From Yamagishiella unicocca (taxonomy: Eukaryota > Chlorophyta > Chlorophyceae > Chlamydomonadales > Volvocaceae): 64,000 nt of DNA. Each line of letters opens with the position of its first letter. Within the stretch, counting starts at the first letter, position 1. The stretch is taken from contig BDSL01000003.1 in the NCBI GenBank assembly GCA_003116995.1, positions 744,001-808,000 of the forward strand, in the 5' to 3' direction. Shown one piece after another: positions 1-10,890 of this stretch. The position numbers and the translations under genes are program-made. The notes under the pieces were generated by a model that saw only the letters and a program-made list of their open reading frames with translations, had not been told where the DNA came from and made no database searches.

Positions 1-312
1 CTTCGCGGCCCTCCACAAGCGCACACCGACCAGCTGCGACAGGCGGGGCTGGGTGGCTGGGGTGCGCTAGAGCGGGTGCGGTGGTGCAGGCCGCGGGCTG
101 GGGCTTTGGAGGCTGTGGAGGTGCGAGCGAGACTGGGAGCGTGATCTGGTCCCGGTCACATTGACGCGCGCAACCGCCCAGCCACCCTCAGCACCCCTCA
201 CCATACTCACCCTCCCAACTGCTGCCGCCATCCCTCTCCTCCTCTCACCACCACCACCCCAACCTCTCTGGCTGCTGCTGCTGCTGCTGCCGCCACGTTT
301 GCTCCCCTGCAG

Positions 313-3300
313 TCAACAAATGGCAGGGACGATGGTCGGGGGGGCGCCCTGGGCAGCGGGCGCCCGAACGGCGACTCCAATTTCGGCGCCGTACCCTTCG
401 GCTCCACCTCCGGCATGGCGGCCATGGGGGGGCGAGGTCCCAGCGGGGAGGGCGCCGCCAGCCTCAGCGGCACCGGCGGCATCTCGGGCATGGGCGGCCC
501 GCCGGTGGGCATGGAGGCCTCGTGGCTGGTGCAGGAGGTGCTCATGATGCGGTGGGTAGGCGTGTACGGGCGGGCGATGGGAGGCGGGGAGGAGGGGAAA
601 GGGACCGGCGTATGCAGGCGGGCCACGGGGGGTTTGGGGCTCTTGGTGTGCGAGGGGGTGATGACGTGGCGGAGGGCCGCTTACCAGGGGGCAGGCGGGG
701 CCGTGAGGTGACCCTACCCCACCCCGGGACCCGACCCGATCCGATCCGATCCGACCCCACCCCGGGACGCTTGTTGACTTGCCGCTGCCAGCGCTGCTTT
801 CTGGGTTGGAACACGCTGCGTCGACGCCTGGGGGGTTACTTCCGGCGCGCAGCTGCACCTGCAGCGAGGGGACGGGGTGGGGTCCTGGTGGCAAGCTGCC
901 TGCTACTCGCCCCCTCGTCCTCTCACCCCGGCTCGTCCTCCCGCCCGGCACGCAGGGAGCGGCTGGGGGCTATGGAGCGCAAATCAGAGGCGCTGTGGCA
1001 TGGACGGGTGCGCCGGAGGGAGGGTTATAATAATAGAACCGGTAACGCCGGAGGGAGGGTTATAATAATAGAACCGGTAACGCCGGAGGGAGGGTTATAA
1101 TAATAGGACCGGTAACGCCGGAGGGGGGGGGGTTCGAGGAAGACCCGGAGGGGGGGGGAAGGGGGCGGGGGACCAGAGGGGATACGCTCAAACGCCGCCA
1201 TAAGCCTCATACTGGGGCCGGGTTGGAGGACTGAGGGGGCGCGGGAGTGTCGGAGGGAGGATGGGGGTGAGATGGGGTTTGCTGCTGGCTAACGGATGCC
1301 CGGGGGACTCCCGGGGGGCGCGAGGGGCCGCGTGGGAGTGGCATGGGTCTCGGTGGGGCGAGTGGGGAGAGGTGGCGCCCCTGAAGGCACAGGCGCGCTG
1401 CAGCTGAGGCCTATCTGGCCCAGTGGTGGCGGTGGGTTCTCAGTGCGGGTCTGCCCGGGATGACGGGATCACATGTGGACAGCTGGTGAAGCTCCACCAT
1501 GGTCGCCAATCATCAGCACGCACGTCCTCGTCCTCATTGCGTTGCAATAAGCACCCCACCCCAAACCTCACCCCACCCAACAGGAGGAGGACGAGCAAAT
1601 GCGTTCCGCCATGGAGCGGTTGCGGCAGGACATCGTCACCATGCAGGGCGGTGTGGCGGAGGCGCAGGTGGGCGGGCTGACGGCGGCCGGGGGAGGGCTT
1701 AGCTCGGCGGTGCCTGATTCTGGCGGAGGACCCTGGCGGAGCTTCTGTGTTCGAGGCCCTGTTGTTTCGGTTCCGTACCGCGCATGCCCACCTGTCCCCC
1801 CCTTGACCGCCACCGCCATCCCCAGGCCGCCGCCGCTGCCGCCAACAACATGGTCGAGCGGCAGGCCAACGCCACGTCTGAGAGCGTGGCGTACGTGAAG
1901 GACGTTACGGAGCGGATGCACATGGTGGAGATGGGGGCCATGAAGGGTAGGGCGGGGTTCGAGGGAAACCCGTGGATGTCCGAAAAAACGTTTAAAACAG
2001 AAGGGTAGGGCGGGGAGGGCGGGGGTCAGGAAGCGATGGGATGGCCCCTTCGTGGGTTTTAAGCGGCGATATGGCAGCCTCCGGCCCGGGGGGCATGTGT
2101 TGAGCCGCGTGTAGGGAGAACCCTGGCCTCCTCCACGCGCGCTCGCAGGTTGTTTGGTAGTACCTGTGGTCAGCAACTCCCCTGCTCCGCCCCGCGCGAC
2201 CCCTGCCCCCCCCCCACCTGCCCGCAATGCGACAATGCGCCAACTATCCTATCCATGTACTATCCATGTCGCGTAACCGGTTTTTTCCATCCCCCCCCCC
2301 GCCCCCTGCAGGCACGGAGGAGCGGCGCGAGCTGGCCAGCAAGTACGAGTCTAGCGTGGGCCAGATCTGGGACCAGCTGCGGCACGTTGAGGGCTCCCTG
2401 GCGCAGCGGCTGACCATGGCGGAGACGTCGCACGTGGCGGCGCTGCAGGAGGTGGACGAGGCCAAGGACGCCACCAACGAGGTGCTGCAGCGCGTGGACG
2501 ACGTCAAGCGCCACGTCAGCGCGCTGGAGGGCAAGCTGGAGAGCTTCAACACGCAGGTGGGCGCGTGTGGGCGGCGTCCGGGTGTCCGGGTGTCCGTAGC
2601 CGCGTGCGTGCGTGCGTGCGTGTGCGTGCGTATGCGCGTGCGTGTGCGTGTGCGTGTGCGTGTGTGTGTGCGTGTGTGTGTGCGTGTGCGTGTGCGTGTG
2701 CGTGTTTGGGCACCGTGGGAAGCAGCGCAAGTCCCCCGGTTCCTCCTCTCGCACCCGTTCCCCGCCATCTGATCTCCGCCTCCCGCTTCCGCTGCCCCTC
2801 CCGCCGCTCCCTAGGTGGCCGCGGCCATCAACCCGCTCCACAACGCCCTGGCCGCCGCCACGGAGCGGCTCGAGGCGCTGTCGAACTCCAAGCAGGACAT
2901 CGCCTCCGCCATCAAGCAGGCGGATGTGGAGCTGGGGGTGGCCAGGGCCATCGAGCACGCGGACAGGCGGGGGGACAACCTGCTAAAGGTGGGCGGCGGG
3001 GGCAGGAGCTTAGGAAGGAGGAGGGGGCAGGAGCTTAGGAAGGAGGAGGGGGCAGGAGCTTAGGAAGGAGGAGGGGGCAGGAGCTTAGGAAGGAGGAGGG
3101 GGCAGGAGCTTAGGAAGGAGGGGGGGCCAGGGGGGTTTGTGGGGAAAGCCCGTGGGTCGGCAGGGGGGGAGGGAGGGGGGGCCGCAGACGGGTGATCAGG
3201 GCCAGTGGGGTTTTAGCACACACTTACCCCCACACACATACACCGCTCTCCGTTTCCTACGTTATGTAACCGGGTCTTCTCGATCCTCCCCTCCCCCCCC

Positions 3301-5732
3301 ACTCGCCCAGGCTATCGCCGGACTGGAGGCGCGGTTAGAGGCCCTTGCGGACTCCACCCCCAACAAGGGGGAGGTGGTTCTCACCACCGACCTGGAGGCG
3401 CTGCTGACGGAGCACGCTCACGAGCTGGACCTGCATCTGGACCAGCTCAAGGCGGAGATGATGGCGGGGGTCGCGGCCAAGGTGTGGGGGGACCTGGGTG
3501 GGGGGAACTGGGTGGGGGGAACTGGGTGGAGGGAACTGGGTGGGGGGAACTGGGTGGGGGGAACTGGGTGGGGGGAACTGGGTGGGGGGAACTGGGTGGG
3601 GGGAACTGGGTGGGGGGAACTGGGTGGAGGGACCTGGGTGGGGGGAACTGGGTGGGGGGAACTGGGTGGGGGGAACTGGGTGGGGGGAACTGGGTGGGAG
3701 GGAACTGGGTGGAGGGAACTGGGTGGGGGGAACTGGGTGGAGGGAACTGGGTGGGGGGAACTGGGTGGGGGGAACTGGGTGGGGGGAACTGGGTGGGGGG
3801 AACTGGGTGGGGGGAACTGGGTGGGGGGAACTGGGAGCCGGCGGAAGGGGCGTCTCCCGGGGGGATCCCGGCAACCTAACACACGCCTGGAAGGGCGGAT
3901 GGACACAGAGGTGGAGCGGGTGGCTGCTGGCACGTTGTCCCATAGAGCTCCCACTGGCCGCCTGACCGCCATCGCCGCCGCCGCTGCTGCTGCTGCCCCG
4001 TACCCTGCGCAGGTGGACCGCGAGGAGCTCGCCGGGCTTCACGGCCGGCTGGGCGGGCGGCTGGACGGGCTGGAGGGCGCCCTGCTCAAGGGGCTCCGGG
4101 CCATCAGCGACAAGGTGTCGTCGGCGCTGGGGGAGAAGCTGGACCTGCTCAAATTCAATGAGTTCAAGCTGCAGGTGGGGGCGGGGAAACGAATGCAAAG
4201 CGGGGGGGGGTAGGGTTTTAGGGTCTTTCCAAACCAGGCTGCGGCTGCGCAGGCTGGACCGGGAGCCCCCAGCTTGGTACGTTCCAAGGGCACCGTACGG
4301 TGGTGTGGCCCCGCGGGTTCCGGAGCCGCCAGTCTTGCCCCCAAACCGCCACCCATACCGTTCATTGCGTGGCAGTAAATACACACACAGGCACAGACAC
4401 GCACACGCACAGACACAACACACATACACACATACACACACATACACGCACAGACAGACACACACACATTCTCTCACACATGCAGACACGCACCCGCCCG
4501 CGCCGCCTCCCGCAGGTCCGCGCCATCCTAGCGGACGTGGAGGACCGCCTCCGTGACTGGAGCCCCCTGGCCTTCGGCACTAAGGCGCAGCTGGGCACGG
4601 ACGCCCTCACCGCCGGAGCCGCGGGCGCGCCCTCGTGCCTCTGCTGCGACTCCCGCGTCCGCAGCGTGAGGGACCTGCGCGCCATGGGCTTCCGGGATGA
4701 CGACCGCGTGTTTGTGCCGGACAAGATACCCCTGCCCGACCCGCTGCTGCCGTCCATACAGGTGAGCGCAAAAAACCCCGTACGGGTGTCGTACGGGTTC
4801 GTACATGTGTAGGTGAAGGGGTGCAAGGCGGGGGAGAAAGGAGTGCGGGCGCAAGGCCGTGGGTGGCCTCAACAGGACACCTGCCTAATCCTGCCACCCA
4901 CCGGTACACTGCCGGCCCGTCAGCCCGCACCTTGCTGCCCACCCCACCACCACCACCACCACCACCTCGCCTCGGTGCTATTCTCACCCTGCTTGTCCCC
5001 GCTGCTCCGAAACCCACCCACCTACCCACCCACCAGGGTAACCGCGCCGCGTCAATGGGTGCGCACCTGAACGCCCGCCTCTGCGCTCGAGTAGCCACCG
5101 CGGACTCGCGGCTGCGCGGCACCAACAGCCTGATGGAGACGATGCCGGCGGGGCCGGTCGGGAACAACGGCATGGTCGGACCGGGCAGCAGCCCGGGCTC
5201 AGCGCCGGGTACCGCCTCCAGTGCCGGCGGCCTCGCGGCGGCGGTGGACGCGGGCACGTTCGCGATGCTGCCGCCGCAGCAGACGCGAGAGGAGCGGATG
5301 GCGTCGGCGGGGGCGGGGGCGGTACGACAGGCCTCGGCTCGGGGGGTGAAGGTCAAGGTGGAGACGGTGTCGGGGGGGATAATGAAGGGCCAGCTGCCGA
5401 TGCGGCAGACGACGCCGAGTGGCAGCGGAGGCGTACGGGAGGCGTCGACGTCGACGCCGCAGGCGTCGACGCGGGCGGCTCGGACGCCGGTGGCGGCGGC
5501 GTCGACGGCGACGGGGTTGTCGTCCCACCTGATGATGATGGGGAACTCCAATGCGTCGACGGCGGCGCTGATGGCGGCGGCGGCGGCGGCAGCGGGGGCG
5601 GCGGCGGTGGCGGCGGCGGTGCAAGGGCACGACGGCGGCGCGATAAGGCCCATGTCGCCATGGCGAGCTGACACGCTGGGTGCGGACATGGAGACCGGAC
5701 CCATGGGGCACGAGGGCGCCGTTGGGGCGTGA
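313..5732 (+). CDS. DUF4795 / QRICH2-like coiled-coil protein, 5' end outside the window
   Basis: Nine exons join in one frame: 313-555, 1584-1667, 1826-1946, 2312-2556, 2815-2988, 3311-3481, 4013-4174, 4516-4761 and 5037-5732 (713 residues, TGA stop). The first exon opens after an AG acceptor with no obvious start, so the gene probably begins upstream. The first exon is Gly/Met-rich. The next six encode heptad-rich coiled coil (for example LASKYESSVGQIWDQLRHVE). Exon 4516-4761 holds a cysteine motif, CLCCDSRV, like the CxSCDRPV signature I recall at the end of DUF4795. The last exon is a disordered Ala/Gly/Thr tail. DUF4795 occurs in human QRICH2, a sperm-flagellum protein, so a flagellar role is an inference. 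The exon 313-555 donor was taken as GTAGGC at 556 because the earlier GT at 552 breaks phase. The family call rests on one motif plus the coiled coil; a generic coiled-coil protein is the alternative. Confidence 0.6.
1012..1125. repeat. 35-bp tandem repeat, three copies
   Basis: A unit containing GGTTATAATAATAG recurs with exactly 35-bp spacing (GTTATA at 1024, 1059 and 1094). It lies in the 1.0-kb intron 556-1583. The rest of that intron is G-rich and shows no other feature. Confidence 0.9.
2606..2706. repeat. (GTGC/GT)n microsatellite
   Basis: Alternating GTGC and GTGT dinucleotide tract in the intron 2557-2814 of the coiled-coil gene. It keeps several frames open and creates false ORFs of repeating Cys-Val or Thr-Arg. 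Confidence 0.9.
2999..3125. repeat. 25-bp minisatellite, five copies
   Basis: The unit contains GCAGGAGCTTAGGAAGGAGG and repeats every 25 bp, starting just after the splice donor at 2989. It is intronic (2989-3310). Confidence 0.9.
3482..3836. repeat. 15-bp GGGGGGAACTGGGTG minisatellite
   Basis: About 23 near-identical copies of a 15-bp unit, with A-for-G variants, fill most of the intron 3482-4012. Because 15 is a multiple of three, every frame on both strands stays open, which explains the apparent GELGGGNWV and PPSSPHPV proteins. Confidence 0.95.
4378..4488. repeat. (CA)n microsatellite
   Basis: Interrupted CA/CACAGA tract in the intron 4175-4515 of the coiled-coil gene. Confidence 0.9.
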
Positions 5733-6099
5733 GCGGCGAGAGGCGACGACGGTGAACCCGCGCGAGGGTATCGTAGCTTGCGTCGTGGCTTGTCGACGAG
5801 GTGACGCGCGCGGGGAGAGTGGGTTTGCTACATGGCGTCGGAAGACTGTTGCCGGCTGTGGCGCGATCAAACGGACGCTCTTCTTGACCAACCAACTAAC
5901 CAACCTACTTACCGACTAGGTAACCGACATTAACCAACCAAGCAGCTGGATTGACCATCGGAGTTAACGAACCAGGCACGAGGACTTGGGGCGATCCGGA
6001 CGGGGACGGGAGGTCTTCGATCGGCGAATCGCGAATCACGCATCGAAGAGGAAAGCCCGGTCGCAGCTGCAGCGGGCGAGGATTGGTGGGGGCCGGCCG

Positions 6100-6104
6100 T
6101 GTAA
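6100..6104 (+). promoter_or_regulatory. putative TGTAA poly(A) signal for the DUF4795-like gene
   Basis: TGTAA is the usual nuclear poly(A) motif in Chlamydomonas. This copy lies about 370 bp past the stop at 5732, a typical 3' UTR length. Not experimentally supported. Confidence 0.4.
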
Positions 6105-6704
6105 CATGTGGGGGCGAGGAGGTGGGGGCTGGCTTCCGGCGCCGCGGAGGGGTTTAAGTCACCGAGGGCGAGTGGAGGGGGCAGGGCGGCCGGCTCTGCA
6201 AGCCGCAGGGAACGGCCTTGTTGACAGAGGATCACGCTGAGTTGATAAACGCGCTTTATCGGAGGTGCTCTCTGCGTGCACTGCTAGCCGCGCGTACAAA
6301 ATATTATAATGTTGTGATTGTGTATTGTGTCACGTGCTCGTGTCATGTGTGTTCGTGCCGTGTCATGTCGTGTCATGGGTCGAGCCTCGTTGCGTCGAGC
6401 CGCGTGTCACGCGGTCCTGCAGTTCGTTTGCACGGTGCATGTGTGGGCGGGCTGGGGTCTGGGCCCTTGCCCACACCCCACATCCCGCGACGTAGGCGCA
6501 GGCCCGGACCCGCGCCCACTTGTTCTGGCCAACATGTAGTCAAGGGCGATATGTTGGCTCAGGGCCGTATTGCGCGAGGGCGGTGCTCGGAAGTCGCTTG
6601 CCCGGCGCGCCGAATGTGCTGAGAGGTACACAGCGCTGGTCGCTGAAGTGCGACGACGACGATCATGGTGATGATGATATTGGTGACGATGACGTGTTTT
6701 CTGT

Positions 6705-6733
6705 GCCCGGGAGTGAGGGCCTCACTCCCGGGC
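6705..6733. repeat. perfect 13-bp inverted repeat, 3-nt loop
   Basis: Arms GCCCGGGAGTGAG and CTCACTCCCGGGC flank GGC. A stable hairpin could form in DNA or RNA on either strand. No gene reads through it with confidence, so its role is unknown. Confidence 0.85.
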
Positions 6734-8334
6734 GTTGCTCCCGCCGGAGAGGGCCCCCTGCGGCCAACGACGCGGCCCGACGATGCGCGCCTGCACACAG
6801 CCGCTCGCTACGGACCGAGTCGCCCGGCGCAGACCCTTTTCTCTCTTCCTCAAACAACGTTGCTACCCGCAACGACTGCATTCGCCCGCTGTACTATTGA
6901 GTTACAACATTTTGGTGGCGAACGTATAAATTTATACGGTTACTAGGCATTCAGGACCCCCCCCTCTGTAGCATTCATTGGCGTCTGTAACCACTAGGTT
7001 CCGGCTGGATCCTGATATGCGGAATTCTTTCCATGTGTGATCCACCGAACCAGGAAAGATTGGATCCTTACATGCCGATGCCGCTCGCCCTCCCAAGTGG
7101 GCGAGTTGCACACAGCTTGCGGGGGCTGTAACCCGGCCGCCGTAACCGTCCATGACCCTCCCTGGAGCGGACCTGGAGCCCTACTTTTTGGCGCTTGAAA
7201 GCCGGAACATCCAAGACAGGTAGGTGAGCGCGGAGGTCTCACGCCAGCCCTCACGGCTCCTAGCCTGCTCGTCGGGTCGCCACCGTACCCTCCCTGGAGC
7301 TCCCGCTCACCTACCGTAGTCGTCTTCCCACGCATCACACCGGCCCCCACTCCGCGCGCCCTTTGCCGCCACACGCACACGGGCTTCCTCGCCACCCCGA
7401 GCCGATCCTATCCCTACCCCCTATCTCCACCCCATTCATACAATTATATCTGTAGCAGCAGAGGCACAGAGGCCGGGACTGCTGAGGCAGCGATGCGGCA
7501 CCCCGACAAAAGGGCCTTGTGCGCTATCCCTGCCACAAGGTGCGCGGAAGGCCAGTGCGCGACCGGCAAGTCACACCGGGCGCCCTGATCGTACGGCACA
7601 ACAGAGCACGACCCGAACCTACCACCACCACCACCGAACCCCGCTCACTAGACCTCTTACTCGCGAATAAAATTCCACAAAAATCTGGACAACAGGTAAC
7701 GTCCAGCGAGAGTGCAGGCTGACGCGAGTAAGACGCAAATGCTGTACTTTGAAGTTTACGGCGCCACCCTATCGGCCCGTTGCCAGGATCTGAAAGTCCA
7801 TCGCTCCCTGCCTCCGGTGGAACCCGCGCACCAGCGCCGTCGTGCTCCGGAACCACGGAAGGGAATTGGTGTGCTCCGGAACCACCGCCTACGCTCCGGA
7901 ACCCACGTTGAGATCTGCTGCACACAGCGCTCTGCAACACACGACACAGTGCGTATGACACACCCACGTTGGCATTTTTGTCAATGCAGCCTGGGAAGAG
8001 CAAATGAGTTGATGCTCCCACCTCCAGGCAAGCGTAGTCTCGATATTACGGCACGCAGTAAGACACACACACGCGCTGCAGCACAAGGCACACACGCATC
8101 CTGCCTAAGGCCGCAACCCCGGCAAACTAGGATGTCTTACTCGGTCCCCGCAAACCCACACCCTGCTGCTCCCGGCTGCAGGGGTGCTTTTGGGTTGTCT
8201 ACAACACAGACATTAGTAGAGTCACAGCAAACCAAACAGCAAACCAATAATGCATGGGTAATACCACTTGCACGCCTCGGCATTGCGGCACGTCACCCGT
8301 GCCCCCGTGTGCAACCCACAACCGCGACTGAAAA

Positions 8335-8485
8335 ATGCATCCCTCCTTCCCCCCTCCTTCTTCCCCCTCCTCCCTCCCCCTCCTCCCTTCCCCACCTTTC
8401 TCCCCCTCCTTTCTCGCCCTCCTTTCTCCCCCTCTTTCCCCCTCCTCCTTCCTCCTCCTCCTCCTCCTCCTCCTCCTCCTCCCAC
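8335..8485. repeat. polypyrimidine (CTCCCC/CCT)n tract
   Basis: About 150 bp of nearly pure C/T on the + strand, ending in a perfect CTC triplet run. The minus-strand Gly/Glu-rich ORFs here are artefacts of the repeat. Confidence 0.9.
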
Positions 8486-8763
8486 CGCACGCACCTCCTC
8501 GTAACCAAATAACGGCCATCAAACCATGAAGAACAAAGCCTAATCCTCGGCCACAGCCCAACATCGGAGGCCCGCATTCTAGACCCTCTCCCCTGGAGCC
8601 CTACCCCAAATCCACCCACCCTCCAACAGTCATGCGGCTACTTGCCAACCCCTGGATTCAGGCCCAGACCATCCGACCCCCCTTTCCCCCCTGCCCCCAC
8701 GGGCCCAACCCCTGGGACCCGCATGGGTATCGCCTGTAGCGTGCCAGGTGGGGCGGCAGCAGC

Positions 8764-10616
8764 TCATGAGGGCGGAGGTGCCCCCTTGGGCGGCACCTTG
8801 TCGCTCTGGTCCGGGTTGGGCGGGCTCTGCTTCTCCAGCTCCTGCAGCGCCACTCGCACACGATCCGTGATGAGGCGCCAAGCCTCCTGCTGCTCCTCCA
8901 GGGAGGACGAGTCGCAGCGGCAGGTGATGTCGTCGATCTTGATGGGCTCACCTGCGGGTGAGAGTGCGATTTTACAACATTTATATGTACTACTTGTAAG
9001 GTAGGAGCCAGGCGTGTGCGTGCGTGTTTTACCCGGGGAAGCGGCGGGTGTGGTCGAGCAGGAATGGAGGAGGGAAGTGGAGGAGCTGGGTTGCTGGGCT
9101 GCCATTTACGGTGCGCTGGTTACCGGTACCGGCAAGCCGACCTTCAGGATCTTAGCTCACGACAGGAAGACGGGAGTCTCCCTGCCCGGCGCCCCAAGCA
9201 CACGCACAAGCACTCACCGATTCGGATCTCCACCTTGTGCCCTATCGAGAACCCCCTTGCCCACAGCGGCAGCACACGGCCCATGTTGGAGTGGTAGAAG
9301 GGCAGCAGCACCGGGTCCTTGCCGCCAGCGAGCTCGCGGGCCTCGCACACCAGCTTGCCGCAGCCCCAGCGCAGGGGCCCCAGCCGGCCGTCAAAGTTGA
9401 TGCGACCCTCAGGAAACACGTGCACCCAATGTCCTGTGGCGAGCGTCATGGCGGCCACGGATAAGATCGGCTGATGCACGCCTGCTGCGATTGGGCGGAA
9501 GTCGGGTTGGGGCAGCGGGCAGGGAGGCGGGGAGGAGGGGGGTTGGACGTGGGTTGGGTGTGGGGCAGGGGCGGCGAGTTTTGCAGTGAGGGTGGGTGGG
9601 GCACGCCAGGGAGGGCGTGACTGGCCCGTCCAGTGTTCCCCTGGCAGGCAGCGGCTCCGGAACCAGTGCCGGTAAAACGTCCGTGCCAGCGGTCGAGCGT
9701 GCATACCCATCCCAGCGCCCCCGGCGCCGCTCGCCCTCCTTCGACCTCACCTCCAGGCTCCCTCCCCCGAATCTATTCTCACCTTTACCCCGTTCCACGG
9801 GCAGAGTTTTCCCGTTGATGAAGAACTGCCTGCAGGTTGGTTGGGCAGGGTAGAGAGGCGCGCAACGGCCACAGCGGTGAGCAGGCGATCGGGCGGTTAC
9901 CAAACTGCTATCGAAGCTAAGAAGCTGGGACGTGGTTTGGGTGGCACGGGAGGAAGCTCCGGAACCGCGAGGTACGGCGACTGCGCGACCACAATAACAG
10001 GGCGCCTGACCCGAGGGACGGCGTCGCTGTTTCCCTGCCGCACCCCCCCTTTTCCACAGGCCCTCTTCCCATATGTCTAAGTTCACCAACCACGAAGAGT
10101 TACGGGCGCAGATGGAGAGCAGCCCTCGGGCGGAGGGCATGAAACCACGCAGGCCCGGGGAAGGAGCCGACGTGCCCTTGCCGCACGCACCGGAAGAGCT
10201 CGTTCTTGAAGCACACCTCTTTCGCGCAAAGTGACCACCGGACATTGTCTTGTATGGGATCCATCCACAGCCAGTGCCATGGCATGATTATGCTGAGGAT
10301 GCCAGGGTCATCAAACATGCTGCGCCGCTCGGGGCAAGGGATTGTCAGCACCACGAACGCGCGAAGCCGGAAGGAACCAAGATTACCTTGTATGGTTACA
10401 TACTGTCAGGACGCCAGCGCCCTCTTTCCCCTTCTCAACAGCGCTGATGAGCCTGTCTTGATTGATGATTTCGGTCTCGTTTAGGACAGTCAATACCAGC
10501 CTAGAAAAGGTTGACACGAGGCCTAGGGTAAATGAACGACCTAATGCACCCCATGGCGGCGCAAGAACCTCTTGCGCTATTGCCCGGGGGAGGCCATCCT
10601 GCTCCGTTGTGGACAT
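8764..10616 (-). CDS. TAZ: tafazzin-like phospholipid-lysophospholipid transacylase
   Basis: Five exons in transcript order: 10616-10387, 10319-10191, 9829-9783, 9481-9218, 8951-8764. Phases agree and give 285 residues, near the usual 260-300 of tafazzins. The HX4D acyltransferase motif is rebuilt across the first intron as NHTSMFDD (His75, Asp80). The third exon carries a tafazzin-like segment, FINGKTLPVERGKG, and FPEGRIN sits at about residues 158-164 after GHWVHV. ATG 10616 is the first in-frame start, and residues 28-46 are a hydrophobic stretch suited to membrane association. Known role of the family: remodelling cardiolipin acyl chains in mitochondrial membranes. The gene shares a 274-bp upstream region with the divergent DUF1116 gene. 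The last 40 residues are polar and Pro/Lys-rich, without similarity I recognise. Confidence 0.9.
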
Positions 10617-10890
10617 TTCTGAAAAGGCAGGCGCCTATACACCGCCACCTAGTTACTTACTACTTGCCATATTTATCCTGCATCTCGAAGGATTCGTGCT
10701 GAAATGCGGAGCATTCGGTTGTTACGGTTGCATACATCTTCCGCCCATACGCTAAAGCGCACCGACCAGCAATATCTAAACGCATAAATCAGGTGAATGT
10801 ATTAGCTGATCACAGCATGCAAGAGCACGGCGCAATGAGGAACTCCTGAGCTCGCGACCCAGTACCGGGCATCGCTCTTTATGCCCCGCT
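10617..10890. promoter_or_regulatory. bidirectional promoter region, tafazzin / DUF1116 gene
   Basis: Only 274 bp separate the two divergent start codons, so both 5' UTRs and promoters must fit here or overlap. I see no clear TATA box. Confidence 0.5.

Larger units (their letters stand above)
5733..8763. other. intergenic, 3 kb
   Basis: Presumed 3' UTR of the DUF4795-like gene, then low-coding sequence, then presumed 3' UTR of tafazzin. It holds a perfect inverted repeat at 6705-6733 and a pyrimidine tract at 8335-8485. I found no ORF here with convincing similarity or splice-consistent exons. Confidence 0.5.

Noticed and set aside
1..312. Upstream exon of the DUF4795-like gene at the window edge
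   Set aside because: A short open stretch exists at 1-60, but I could not find a donor that fits the phase of the exon at 313.
3335..4489. 384-codon minus-strand ORF with PPSSPHPVPPTQF repeats, hydroxyproline-like
   Set aside because: Produced by the 15-bp minisatellite plus the reverse strand of coiled-coil exons; no independent support.
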